Shown: piece after piece, positions 52,140-64,000 of the stretch
How positions within the stretch are numbered: position 1 is the stretch's first letter
How the letters are laid out: each line of letters begins with the position of its first letter
NCBI GenBank assembly: GCA_020137815.1
Contig: CM035350.1
Coordinates: 3,396,037-3,460,036, forward strand
Direction: 5' to 3'
DNA length: 64,000 bases
Source of the DNA: Hormiphora californensis
Lineage: Eukaryota; Ctenophora; Tentaculata; Cydippida; Pleurobrachiidae
Program-made: the position numbers and the translations under genes
The notes under the pieces: generated by a model
What the model saw: only the letters and a program-made list of their open reading frames with translations
Told to the model about the DNA's origin: nothing
Databases searched by the model: none

Positions 52140-54776
52140 CTGGAAGATAAGTTAAAGTTAAAGATATAAAGAGATAGGGAGAGTGAGATAGGGCAAGAGA
52201 GGGGCATAGAGATAAAATAGAGAACGGGAATTAAGGAAGGCAATAAAGAGGGACGTGATCGTGATAGAGGCCGGGTAAGTAAGTGGGAGTTACGAGGGCA
52301 CTGCTCCTGCAACGCAGTCTAGTTTTTGGAGGGCTCCAGTCTCGGACCTGCAAGACATGTAAAGGTGATTGCGCAGTTGATACCAAAAAGCTCCAGGCGA
52401 ATCCGAGTGATATCCATGCCGAGAAGAATTGCAGTTGCAATACCGAGCAAGGCACCGAGCCAAGCCATGAGGCAGCTGAGGGGCGATGCAATGAAATACC
52501 CCACAGTCAGGGGTATGCTGCAGTAGATTGTGTTTGAAAACTGCAACAGGGAAAACCCGTACACGACCTGAAAGAGATAATACTTGGTGATATAGACACC
52601 TGGTGCAGCCCCCGCGCCAGGTGTCTATATCACCAAAGATAATACGAGATGAAGTGTTATAGTATATAGTAGTGTTATTATAGGTATCTCATTATATGAT
52701 CAGTGAGATTAAAATTTAGGTGAGAGTAAATCTCGGATGGATATAATATGTTTTGCCTGGCTAGACTGTCTTTCGCGTAATCGCGTGCCCCGGTTTGAAC
52801 AAAACAAAAAACTATGATAGTTCCCACTTTCCCTTATACTCCAGTCTCATTTTTGTGTATCATGGCGATGTTAATTCTAAGCTGTCTACGGAAAATAAAG
52901 TTACAGTGATTCCCGTAATTTAGGCTACATATGCTTTTAGATTGGTAACGAAATTTCCCCTCTGCCTAGGGCATTGCGATTTAGCATGCCCGTAAGGTAA
53001 GGGTAATTACCAAGCTTTCCATCATTCTCAATTCTTTTCCTGGTCTCTCCCCCCCCACCCCCTCCGGTGTGCTGCCCTATTATTTAGGTTATTCCTTACC
53101 TACCCATCTACTAAATACCCACCTCCTATCAGTTAGGCTAATCCAACCCTGCTCCAACACTGCTCCCTATTATTATACAGGACCCACCTCTGTAAGAAAC
53201 TCCATGAGAGTTAGTTGAAAATAGGCGGGGGTACGGACAGGCTGGATCACCCGAGGATAGAGGTTGGTGTTAATGATATGCTGAGAATTGACCGTCATAG
53301 CCCACCTGTCAACATATATACCGTTAATGTTACGAAAAAAAGTAAAGGCAGCGTTTACCCTTGTTAGTGCTTCTCTCTAACAGCTCTAAATTGCCTTCTT
53401 ATGTCCCCACCTCGTCTCTTACTGCAGAGAAAAAAGCTCAAACTGTAATAGTTCCCTGTATTTTCTCAATATGTATGTATCAATACACCCAAGTAGCATC
53501 TTAAGTTATGTTCTAGAACTGAGAGAGAGGAACGAGTGGCTTAACTTATCACATTAGAGCGGTATCCCACTAGAAGATCAAACCTACCACACGTACTGTA
53601 AGTGACAACTTACTACAAGCTTGTCTAGCTTGCAGTATCTATATAACAGCCCCCCAGATAACAACTTACCACATCTGCCCGGTGATAATGGCCGCAAGGA
53701 ACATGGGGGGAACTCCAAAGACCTCAAGGAGCGTCCTGGAGAGGGTGTTGAATATGACCATAACCAGGAAGGTGAGAGGGACCATGGCACCCAGCGACAG
53801 CGCTATCATCCTCATGTCAGGGAGGTTGTGGAGGTCTATCGGATCAAATATTATGTACACTGCATAACCTGAAAAAAGGGAGCTGGTGTTTATAGTTAGA
53901 CAATTAAGAGGAACAAAGGACGTTTCCTTACTCACGGCGGAGTAACTTTTCAGCTACTATAGTGTAGTAGCCTACAGTTCGACATGTCATTGATCCCCGC
54001 CCTGGTCGCCACCACAATCAAAGGACGTTTCATTTGTGGTTGTGACACCAAAATATACGATCCGAAGCAGGTTTTGGGGATGGTATCACACTTCCAATGC
54101 TATACATAGTACTCCGATATAATTACCTAGAATGGTCCCCTGGGCTCCGCAAACCCCGTTCCTGATGAGCACTCGTGGCAGGTTGAGCACATACGCCCAT
54201 ACCATGGACCAGGATACACTCCAAAAGAGGTAGAGAAGGTTGAAGGGACTGTTCACCACTGCTGCTATCAGACAGCAGACACCCGTGAGGGGGTTGTTCA
54301 GACCTTGGAACATGCCACAACTCCGGAGGAATATCACGAGGACCTCCAGGACTTTGTTACCCTGTGGGAGATGAAAGAGATATATTAATTTCATGGCAAT
54401 ATGTAAACAAATGATTTGCTAGATATATCATGTAGCAAGTTTCATATATATTGTGTGTCTACTGTCTACTATATTCCTCTATTCTTCTACAATAAAAACC
54501 CCGTCTACTCATTTTGTCCTGCCGGAAGGAGAAAACTAAACTTCCTCAATATATTCCTCTATTTTATCGCTAATATCTCACTTTAATGGTATTATCAAGT
54601 TCTGGCATGGTTCCTGATCCCTTCAGAAGATTCCATTTCCACCATGATTTCTGTTGTCCAGCTGTGGACGATGCAGGGGCATATTGGGACTGCTGTGGAA
54701 GGTCGGACTGGATTTTCATTACAGTATCCCCCACATCTGCAGAATCAACTATTGGAGCTAGTGAGGGTGACTCCAT
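51868..54776 (-). CDS. SLC14A: Urea transporter (SLC14 family), last exon damaged or frameshifted
   Basis: Plasma-membrane urea channel. Exons in transcript order: 54776-54582, 54361-54127, 53868-53670, 53305-53188, 52567-52348, 52139-51868. Phases agree through exon 5. Exon 2 has FLRSCGMFQGLNNPLTGVCC and NGVCGAQGTILGNYIG, matching the first urea-transporter repeat (GVGQVVFVNNPLSG.. HGYNG). Exon 5 has VGYFIASPLSC.. GINCAITFTCLAG, matching the second repeat. Exon 3 carries hydrophobic helices. Exon 1 is a polar N-terminus starting MESPSLAPIV, preceded by an acceptor (TTTCAG at about 54792), so a 5' UTR exon is likely. About 405 residues, normal for SLC14. A miniature F element is 17 bp upstream of exon 5. 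The last exon needs three +1 shifts, so the locus may be a pseudogene or mis-assembled there. Confidence 0.82.
52584..52636. mobile_element. Mutator-like miniature element F, copy 3
   Basis: TTGGTGATATAGACACC.. to ..GGTGTCTATATCACCAA with 9-bp duplication AGATAATAC, directly upstream of the urea-transporter exon 5 acceptor. Confidence 0.75.
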
Positions 54777-54799
54777 TGATCAAGTCTGTACCTGAAATG

Positions 54800-56294
54800 A
54801 ACATGATGGAGTATACGATAACCAGCAGGAGATGTCACATATTTGACATGGAGTTCAGAGTATACTCAGCAGACTAATTTTGGTAAATTACTCTTAGCAA
54901 TGCCATCAACACGAAACTGATACCAGCACAAAATCAGGATAATCACATGCATCGTCAACATGCATGATACTTTCTAACAATTGTTCCTGAAAGTTCCTCA
55001 ATATTCTTGTGTGACAAAGTAACAGCTCAAAGCTAGGCTTACCTGTCAAAAAGCGAAATGAAAATGTGCATCTCAAGAGAAAATTTCATTTTGACCAGAC
55101 TAATTGTATACCTGGCGGAGGAAATAAATTGGCGTCTAGCTGATGTGTAGGGGCGGTTTGTTCTGGGAGTCACAAAGAGAAGAAGCAAATCAAAATTTAG
55201 AAATATGTCGAATTTTGATGCAGGAACGCTTAAAGATAAGACTGTGTGGGGTGAATGTGTAACTCAAGCCTCGTTGAGGTCTCCAATGCAACCAGTCCTC
55301 TACAGATTCAATAATGCTTCATGTTATGCATAGATATCCCCCTCAAACCGCATTATATTGCACTACTGTAACCAGGGGTAAATGCAATGACAATGCAGTT
55401 GTAGGTCGCCATGGTTGGTCCAGCTACGAGGCTTCCCGATAAGGTTAGTCTAGATTAGGTTAGGGACACAGGTCTCACAACTCACAAATCAAGGACCGGT
55501 CGATGGATAACATTTAATCGGAGGTGCAGGTTCTGATCGGTAGTTTGGAGACAACATTCCAGCTGATTCCGTATAACAATAATGATTGTTGGGTGTTGAT
55601 CTTTTCATGCGGTAGTACGGGGTGGTGGAGATAGGTAATGCACGTCCGCGAAAAAGGTGAAACATTCTTCGATTTAGAGTTTCGATATGTTTCATTCCAC
55701 CCTTTAATCCCTAATAAACAAAGATTGTCATGTTCTAACCGTCTTTTACAGTTATATTAATTGTCTCTGCCGTCTCGGGGGGAGGGAGAGACATTATTAT
55801 TATATTAGATTAGTTTCCTAATATATTGAAGATCGACCAAATCAATTTAAAGTATCAGGCGCCTTTCCCTTGTTATGTACTACTAACCCGATCCCTGGGG
55901 CGTGGAGAGAGAGAGAGAGAGAGGGTCGAACAATATTTCCCTATATCAATTCAGGATGAGCTACCGTCTCGAGTTATTAACCTGGATCTTTAGGTCAATA
56001 TAGGGCTTAACTTTCAGCTTTTATTTGTCAAGTCTAGTAAGAGCGCTTAGATCATGCACATGGAAAACTCGCGTGCCACCCGAAATTTAGGTCACTGTCA
56101 CCCCAATTTGCTTTGGATCGAATCAAAACATGACCCACGAGTTTTTTGTAGATCTCGACAAGATCTTTCCACTTTCGCAATTCGAATACTTGGAGGTCAT
56201 TTTTTGATTGGAGTTGAAATGAAGGAGCTATGACATGAAAGCACAAAAAAGTGGCGCCCGACTTTTGGAGCGAACTGATCTAATCGCTCCTATA
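54800..56294. other. Region upstream of the urea transporter, no gene seen
   Basis: AT-rich. A 68-codon minus ORF at 55489-55695 has no recognisable motif or splice partner. Short GA run near 55907-55923. Confidence 0.4.
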
Positions 56295-57021
56295 GTCGAA
56301 TTTTTTAATCAAGGGACAGGGGGCCGCGCATTTACAAAGTCTTTTTGCGCGTGCTAAATGTTTTCGCTCATATCTCCTGTTCCTGATAAGATAAAGACTT
56401 GATCTTGGTTGCGTTGAAAAGGTCTTAAAATCATCTTTCCAACGCTTCCGGGTTCAAGTCTTAAAGGTTGACAAGATACCTAAAACTTTTCGTATATCGT
56501 CTTATTTTGATTTATCATTAATTTTCAGCATTTTTTCAGAATTTTTTGTCGGCTAGAAAAAAATTCGAAATAGGGGGTCCTACCGATATTGTCAGCACTG
56601 GTTTTACTGGGCACACTTACTTACTGCGTCTCGCAAATTGAAATTCACGTTTCCGGTTCCTCAAAAGATAAAGACTTGATCTTGGTTGCGTTGGATTGGT
56701 CTCAATAAGACCTTCCAACGCTACCAAAACGGTTTCTGTATCTCATCAGGAACCGGAGATATTACGTTATCAATTTTTAAAAAGGGCACACTCATTTGTC
56801 AGTAGACCCCCTATTTTGCATATATTTCTAGCCGACAAAAAATTCTGAAAAAATGCTGAAAATTAATGATAAATCAAAATAAGACGATATACGAAAAGTT
56901 TTAGGTATCTTGTCAACCTTTAAGATTGCCAGGAACTTGATCTCGATTGTCACGCGCAAATACAACGCCGCGCGACCTCTCTGAATGCGCGGCCCCCTGT
57001 CCCTTGATTAAAAAATTCGAC
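56295..57021. mobile_element. Palindromic TIR element, 727 bp
   Basis: Ends GTCGAATTTTTTAATCAAGG.. / reverse complement. Inner arms at about 56464-56563 and 56829-56925 are also near-identical inverted copies. Confidence 0.85.
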
Positions 57022-57120
57022 TTTACTATTCCAGACTCTTCTATGCAATGTGCATGAACAATTGGACACAATTTATCGATTGGTTATATAATGGGCACCT
57101 GATACGCATTTGTAAAAAGT

Positions 57121-57188
57121 CTGCAGTGTCCTTTATTTAGCCAGATAGTCCTTTATTTAGCCTATATAGTCCTTTATTTAGCCTATAG
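57121..57188. repeat. Short tandem repeat, three ~22-bp units
   Basis: TAGTCCTTTATTTAGCCTAT repeated three times with small length changes. Confidence 0.85.
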
Positions 57189-58227
57189 TTCTCTTGGGGT
57201 GGGGCTGGTACGGTTTATGTTTGTGGCTGTAAAATGTAAATTGATTTTTGAATTTGCGAATAGTTTTCCTTGTAAGAGTGACGAACCTGATCCTTATAGT
57301 GAGATAGCAGCTAATAGAAGGTACTAAATCATGTAAATATACTGTCCTGGTTCTGATACCCGACCTAGTTGTATCCATATAAGTGGTAGAATCACAGCAT
57401 GGTAGACGGCGGATTATGTATGCATTATCTGATAAATTATCAATGAAAGAAATATTAAAGCAACCAGGTTCAATTTATCAATGAAAGGAGGTTCAATTTT
57501 CACCTTGTTAACAAAAATACCTATAATACTTGCAGAAAGGAACAATGGCGGTACTGTGCGGATAAGGTTCCTATTATAATTGTTCAATGAATGTTTATGG
57601 GATACTTGTTGCAATGAAAAAATATAATGCTGCATTTGCCGGAGAACAAAACTAGAATTCGCATTCCTTTTACATATATTTGATTAGGGCCTTGATATTT
57701 ATGTTTATGAGATCATTTTTACCTAGATTTCGATCGTTATAATCGATTGCATCTAAGTATTTTTTTACAAAGTCAGTGGCAAAAAAGTTACAAATCTCTG
57801 TTGAGGAGACCTGTGCAGTTACAAAGTACTTACTAGCAGAATTAGTATTAATAAGTTGTTATAGTGTCTCACTTTTCTATTCCCCTATAGCTTCTTCATT
57901 TGCATTCCGTTGTATTCTACAACTTCAGTAATTTCAGAGCCCCATTGCTTTCTCTACCATTATCTCTCTCTCTCTCTCCATCCCTTTCTCTCTAGTTCGC
58001 CCTCTCTGTATGAGGCACCAGGTAGTCAATTAACTCGAATTAGAAGGTGCCCAACGGCGGCTGCCGCGTAAATTGATTGCGGACAGTAGGAGAGAGAGGT
58101 CCTTCTTTCCTCAATGAATTAACTTCAGGTGTACGTAAGGTGCACTGATTACGTTTTATAATTGTATTGTACCGCTTGGATTACGCACGAACACTGGTTT
58201 CCAGTTAGAAAGTGCTGATACAAAATT

Positions 58228-58310
58228 CCAATAGATGACATCTAGATAGTCCAATAGATGACATCTAGATAGTCCAATAGATGACATCTAGATATACCAA
58301 TAGATGACCT
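58228..58310. repeat. 24-bp tandem repeat
   Basis: CCAATAGATGACATCTAGAT repeated about 3.5 times, next to a long CT tract. Confidence 0.85.
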
Positions 58311-58352
58311 GTATAGAATGGCTAGTCAATCTAGATACGACTAGGCCTCTCT

Positions 58353-58520
<168 letters not shown>

Positions 58521-59228
58521 AACTTGGAATCTGGAGAGATACCTTGGTAGTGTTTCGTTCATCACGTGCACCAACAAGATAGATAGAGAGAAAGAGGGAA
58601 GAAGACAAAGAGAGAGGGGGAAATCAGAGGGATAGATTACTTGATAGGTAGAGAATCCTTGTAGCCTAGTGGGCAGTACGTGTTCTTTCACAAAACCTAT
58701 CGATATCAGAAACAAGATACCGATAGGGTTTCCTTGTATGCGAAATAGGAATGTTCTGCTGCTTCGCATAGTACGTGTGATTTGCAGAAAACCTATCGCA
58801 AATCTTGCTAGATCAGTAATTTGTTACTCTGTTGAATCGATCAATTATGTGCAGTTTAGTGTCTTTCAAAGTCTCTGCGGCCATATATGATAGCATATGA
58901 TAGAATTTCCCTTGCTCCATAAATGACGAAACTTAGCATATTACATATTTAGTTTTTGTCACGGGTCGTTCTAGAGCATTCGAGTTAATTTGCTTGCGGT
59001 ATAAATTAGTTACGCTGTTTTTTCGGCCACAAACCCCCTTACGACGCGACGATCCATTTGGCTATGATGTATTCTTATCTCTCATTCCTTCTATCCCTTA
59101 ACTCCTTCTTTAGCTTGTTAATGTGGTCTTTCCAGAAATCCTGGACTGACCACTGGAGTGCACTGCATGTGTTTTCTATAAACATCTAGACAGAGAGCCA
59201 GACAAGGAAAGAGACGTATAGCGAGGGA

Positions 59229-59295
<67 letters not shown>

Positions 59296-60416
59296 AAGAT
59301 AATTAACGGTAGGAAAGATGGAGACAGAAGCTTGCAAGATCGCAGATCTATGAGGTATTGTGTTGAACAGTAGACGCTTGATCGGGAGATGGTGCTGCGA
59401 TCTTGAGCTCACATGCAGAGATCCTAACCACTAGAGGCCGCGAGGTATATATAAGAGATCAGTCTTATCTAGAATTAATAGGTATAGTCGGCTTAGAGCT
59501 GCAGTATGGCAATTGATCCCGGGCCAATCGTTACTTTCAGTAGATACCTCATACCTTTTTTCTTGTGATAAACCCAAATTTCACTTCGCCGAACGCAGCA
59601 GCGTCAGCTGTCTCTCGCCTAAACTAGGGAATATCCCGGGAATATTTTAAAGTTAAAACGCGATGAGTATTTGGAATATTAAGAAGCCTTTGAGTAACTT
59701 TGATCGAGATTAGTATAAGAATACCATACATAACGACATCCAACAGTCTTCCATATCATATCTCTCTAGTCTCTCTCCCTATCTCTCTTTCTATCTCTCT
59801 CCCTATCTTTCTCCCTATCTCCCCCAGCTTCTTATTTCTCGGCATCCTGGATTTGTTTGTTAATCTTGCAACCCGCAATCAGTCAGTGTCGATCGGTATT
59901 TGGGTTTTTCGCACCCCACACCCCACACCCCCCCAAGTTCTAAGTTATTATGTTTATGTGTCGAATCATCGGTATGAAGGTGTCCTCTGGTGCTATTGGT
60001 AGTTAGTTAGTTAGATTGCAGAAGCCATCTTGACGCATATCACGCTGCGTTCCACAATGCTGAGATACTTATTTGCAGTTAGTTCCGGCACCCGGACAGT
60101 GTTTTTAGAGTTTGTTAGTGTTTTAGTTGTCTTGTTCGGGACAGTGGTTTAGAGTTGTGTTTTGTTAGGAGATAGGGGACAAAGTGAAAAAAATAGTTTT
60201 TTCTTGCCTGATACTAAAGTTGGTTTTTCTTTTTATTTTTTTTTAACCCGGCTGTCATGAAACTACTTCTATAACAATGCATTTGTTTGTGCCCCTTGTT
60301 GCGTTTTTCAAAAACTGAGAATAAAGAATTAGTTTTTCCCGTTTTTTAGCCGTTCTTTGTGGGTCAGCCCCTCATCCGGTTGTGTCAAATGGTCATAGGA
60401 CTTTTTGAACTCTTTA

Positions 60417-60432
60417 TCTCTCTCTCCCTCTT

Positions 60433-60467
<35 letters not shown>

Positions 60468-60660
60468 ATCCTCTCTCTCTCTATCTCTCCTTCCTTCTTC
60501 TCCTCTCTCTCTCGCTTTCTCCTCTTTCTCTCCCCCTTCTCTCTCTCTCCTCTCCTCGCTTCTCTTCTCTCTCTCTCTCTCTACCTACTTCTCTCTTCTC
60601 TCTCTCTTGTCTCTCTTCTCTCTCTTCTCTCTCCTCTCCCCACCCTCTCTCTATACTCTC
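60417..60660. repeat. CT-rich low-complexity tract
   Basis: Imperfect CT/TCTC repeats; ORFs here are Ser/Leu or Arg/Glu artefacts. Confidence 0.9.
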
Positions 60661-60671
60661 CTCTCTCATCT

Positions 60672-61008
60672 TTATCTCAGCTGTTGTTCTCGGTCCCAGT
60701 CAAAGAAAGGCAAGGTCTTGGTCTTTTTGGTGGAGGAAGTATTAAAATCCACCTTGTTACACCTTGGACTCGTATTGCATGACGACGATGTCTGATGTTG
60801 CATGCAGCATGGCGTGCGTGCAGGATAGGATCTTATGCAAACCTAGATCTGTATACCATCTCTCTTCTCCCTCTCTCTCCGGCACATCTCGTGTCAGCTC
60901 TTCAATTTGCTTTACCGCCCCGGCTTGCTTGTCCCTAAAGCTCCGAGCTCTCCTCTCTGTGTTTCTAGAACAACACTGCACGTGCACTGCCGCACTGGAG
61001 TCAGTCAT
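60672..61008 (-). CDS. Hypothetical protein, needs a +1 shift to reach a longer C-terminus
   Basis: Not recognised. From Met (MTDSSAAVHVQCCSRNTERR..) an 83-codon frame ends ..MQYESKV at TAA 60757-60759, with ordinary mixed composition. Skipping one base at that stop opens a further 28 codons (NKVDFNTSSTKKTKTLPFFD.. to TAA 60672), also of protein-like composition. No domain, signal peptide or membrane segment. It could be a single-exon gene, an exon of a larger gene, or chance. Confidence 0.35.
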
Positions 61009-61539
61009 GTGAGGGAGGGGGTGAACTAGATTATATACCTTAATTATAATAGGGATATTATAGTATCTTGAATGTCGAATGATACAGTTCGACGGATCGA
61101 TCTGACTGGTTCTCCAGATGATTCTGCAGATTCGATACCCCATCAGACAGGATTTATATAATAGGAATTCTCTTCATCTCTATCTCTATCTCTTTACGCT
61201 CTCTATCGACTAGTCGAGCGAAGTCTTATCTGTTAACAATTTTGAATTTTGACATTGTCATCTAAGATTCATTTTCATTCACAAGTCCAAGCGAGACTGC
61301 TAAGATAAATTATTCACGTTTTATTGTTAGATTTTAAACCCAAAGAAGCTTGCAGTTGAGAGCAATCATTCATCATAATCGATCTAACTTCAACAAGGTG
61401 TTAACAGTTCTACAGTTTCACTCTCCATTCCTGTCTACCAAGCTCTTTTTATCACCACACACCACTATCTCTATTCTTAGCCCCGTCTCCTCGCGCAAGC
61501 TCGCGCCCTCTATCTCTCGCGAGAGATGAACGCGAGGAT

Positions 61540-61646
61540 CTCTCTCTCTCTCTCCTCTCTCACTCTTCTCTCTCTTCCTCTCCTATCTCTCTCTCTCTGA
61601 TCTTCTCTCTCTCTCTATCTCACTCTCCCTCTCTTCTCACTCTCTC

Positions 61647-61683
<37 letters not shown>

Positions 61684-61905
61684 ATCTCTCTCTTCTCCTC
61701 TCTCTCTCTCTTCTCTTCTCTCTATCTCTCTCTCTCCTCCTCTCCTCCTTACTCTCATCTCCTCTCTCTCCTCTCTCTCTCTCTCTCCCTCTCTCTCCTC
61801 TCTCTCTCTCTCTCTCTCCTCCCTGCTCTCTCTTCGCTCTCCTCCCTTCTTCCCCTCTCTCTCTCTCTCTCGACTCTCCTCTCTCTCCTTACTCCCTCTC
61901 TCCTC
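61540..61905. repeat. CT-rich low-complexity tract
   Basis: Long imperfect (CT)n with interruptions. Confidence 0.95.
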
Positions 61906-62266
61906 TATCTAGCAAGAGGAAGAAGACTGGACCCTTCCAGAATCCTCCATGCTGCCAGGAGGGTTGCGTTGGTCAAGTAAACTGAGCCCTACTTACCAGA
62001 CAGGCCGTTAGACGTTGGTCGCCCCTATATTCCTGCAGAGGCAGGGCTTCATTACCTCCCTCCCCTGGATTCCCCGGGCGTAATATTTCTCCATTTTACT
62101 CCTTGCAAACTATAATATAAAATTGGCCGGTATCGCTAATATTTTCAAGCTTTTCAGATCCTTAACTATCGTCTATCAATTATCTGATAATATTCTACTT
62201 TTGAGAATTACCTATGTGCCTTGTTTGTCAATGATCTAACGCTCTGTCTCTCACTCCCTCCATCTA

Positions 62267-62363
<97 letters not shown>

Positions 62364-62695
62364 CGTTGTGATATCTTTCCCCTATTTTCCGTCCGTGGCA
62401 GGGACGTGATATCCGGATCACCCCTCACCAAGGGGGGGGGGACCTGCCGTCGCTTCCTGCTGTCTGGTACAGACCTGACATAATCTCCCATATATTCATA
62501 ACATATCACATTATCGTCATGATAGTGAGAGAGAGAGAGAGAGAGAGGAGGATAACAAATGAATAGACTGCCCTGCAGCTCGGTGCATCTAGACTGAAAC
62601 AAGCATTACCTTTCTCGCCCCCTCCTCCAGGCTGCAGCGTACCGCACAGGCACCGTCTCCTTCTCTATTTGTCCCCCCACTAGGTATTACGAAGC
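61900..62695 (-). CDS. Weak cluster of candidate exons, minus strand
   Basis: Three short frames with plausible splice signals: about 62672-62604 (IEKETVPVRYAAAWRRGRE, donor AAAG|GTAATG), 62035-62000 (EYRGDQRLTACL between CTCTGCAG and CTG|GTAAGT), and about 61965-61900 (HGGFWKGPVFFLLL.. to a stop). Phases can be made to agree but one donor is weak and no family is recognised. A (CT)n tract at 62266-62360 lies within the proposed introns. Confidence 0.2.
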
Positions 62696-62699
62696 CCAC

Positions 62700-64000
62700 A
62701 GGCTACAACCCATATCCCCGCCAAGCATGCCAAACGAAGGCCGAAGAGTACAGTGTGAGGTGTCTTCGATACCAAATCCCCGCGGGCACTCCCCCATACC
62801 TTGTTCTAATCTTGTTTTAAAGCACACATTATATGGCCTGTGAATTATCAGCAGTAAAGCAACAAATGGGGTAGGTATAGATAAGTTTTCAAATCATAGG
62901 TACCCTATTATATGCCATAAGTTGTAACAACAAATAAGATGTTCCAAAGAGTAACCGGAACCCTGAATTATACTGTCCTGCGAAAAACTTCTTCTTATCC
63001 TATCAGGATTCCTAGTTACAACATTATGGTTCACTAACTCAAACACGTCATGTGTTGGAAGTTGAAACCCTAGAGGGCCGGGTGTTTCTCTTTATGCATT
63101 TTGTCATTTCTGTGGTTAGTTAGTGTCGATATTATCAGTGCAAATTTGGCTAATGCAAAAGTCTGTTATGTTATGAAACTTGACGTATGCAGTAGCTCAG
63201 ACCCGCCCCCGCATCCCCCTACTGTCTAGTAATATTGCGTCATAACTCCTTATGATACTAATGACAGTATCATGACCTATGATAAGCTTGGGGAGTGGTA
63301 ATCTCGGAAGTAGTGTGTTAGTATTTAAGGGTGTCACTTTCCTGGCTCACTGCAGTAGCTTGTGCTTGGTTCTGACCATCGTAGACTTGCTTAGGGTGGT
63401 ATTGTTCACACTGCGCAAGACAAGGTGCTACGCCCTCCCTTTGATATTGACTATAATATGTCTCAATAATAATAATAGTCTGATATATTGCTTTTGTTGT
63501 GCATAATACATCACCATCCCCCATTGTTTGTTAATTACTTTCCTCTACAACGGATATGTGATATATTATCGTGACGTGTGTTTATCAACATTATATCCAA
63601 GATCATATCCCCGAAATAGACTGCTTTTATAAGGTGTAACTCAATTCCAATCCGACTTCTGGATATATAATAACATGTCGACGAGATCTATTAAGGATAA
63701 ATTCGGTCATTGTGTTTTTTACATGTCTCGCGTGACTGTTCTCGCATCCGTAGAATCGTCTAGACTGAAACTGCCCAGTTATTATAAAAGTCCTCATTTT
63801 GTGCCCTAATTTTTAAAGTTGCTGATTACCTCGTACGATCTTTGTTATTATACTGCTCCCCCTTACTAGGAAAAATCATATATGACACACAAACAGACGA
63901 ACAAACTCGACAGTGACAAGTGACAAACATGTGAAGGATGCATACCCCAACTACCATCTCTCTTTAGGACATGGCTCCTTCATTGCTTTTCTCCCTCGCT
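62700..64000. other. No gene seen
   Basis: AT-rich, stops in all frames, no long repeat. It may contain regulatory or intronic sequence of a gene beyond the window. Confidence 0.4.

Noticed and set aside
55489-55695. 68-codon minus ORF
   Set aside because: No domain, splice partner or compositional support.
60672-61008. Antizyme-type +1 frameshift gene
   Set aside because: The stop is TAA in GTG TAA CAA rather than the antizyme TCC TGA context, and the protein does not resemble antizyme.

Overview
The window is nuclear DNA of an animal, probably a non-vertebrate. It carries spliced genes with GT-AG introns (roughly 0.1-4 kb), a metazoan gene set (SPARC-like matricellular protein, class A GPCR, ABCG half-transporter, SLC14-type urea transporter, ATRX with an ADD domain, RBM39), many short non-autonomous DNA transposons and much (CT)n/(GA)n. 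A sponge or other early-branching marine invertebrate is a guess only; nothing in the sequence fixes the species. No searches were run. Exon models were built by hand from splice consensus, phase and family knowledge.

Layout. 0-3.6 kb: multi-hairpin elements and a TA-flanked Tigger/pogo-like element. 3.6-11.2 kb (minus): a SPARC-like gene with follistatin-N, Kazal and paired EF-hand exons, whose introns hold a 1.67-kb TIR element and a 1.31-kb near-perfect palindrome. 11.6-13.6 kb: tandem array and MITE. 13.8-24.1 kb (minus): a complete 13-exon ABCG half-transporter, with one single-base frameshift in exon 5. 24.3-31.5 kb: dispersed ~430-bp repeats and a ~3.8-kb 33-bp satellite in two blocks. 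31.6-36.1 kb (plus): a 7-exon class A GPCR with a 1.34-kb palindrome in intron 2 and a frameshift before TM7. 37.1-41.5 kb (minus): complete 10-exon RBM39. 42.1-49.2 kb (minus): complete 6-exon ATRX. 51.9-54.8 kb (minus): SLC14-like urea transporter whose last exon reads as the family C-terminus only with three +1 shifts. 55-64 kb: repeats, one hypothetical ORF and weak exon candidates.

Main unusual observation. At least five tandem arrays have repeat units that contain the exon/intron junction of the exon beside them. In transcript orientation each array is a run of decoy splice sites: ABCG exons 3 and 9 (3' sites), ATRX exon 4 (3' sites), ATRX exon 5 (about 40 copies of its 5' site) and GPCR exon 5 (5' sites). 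Other arrays here look like splice-site arrays without a proven parent exon. A second theme is repeats built as a short outer inverted repeat enclosing two or three perfect hairpins, which would fold as 3- or 4-way junctions. Nested insertions with 8-bp and 9-bp target duplications let two tiny elements be assigned to hAT-like and Mutator-like groups.

The genes are unrelated housekeeping, chromatin, RNA, transport and signalling genes; I see no operon or pathway cluster.
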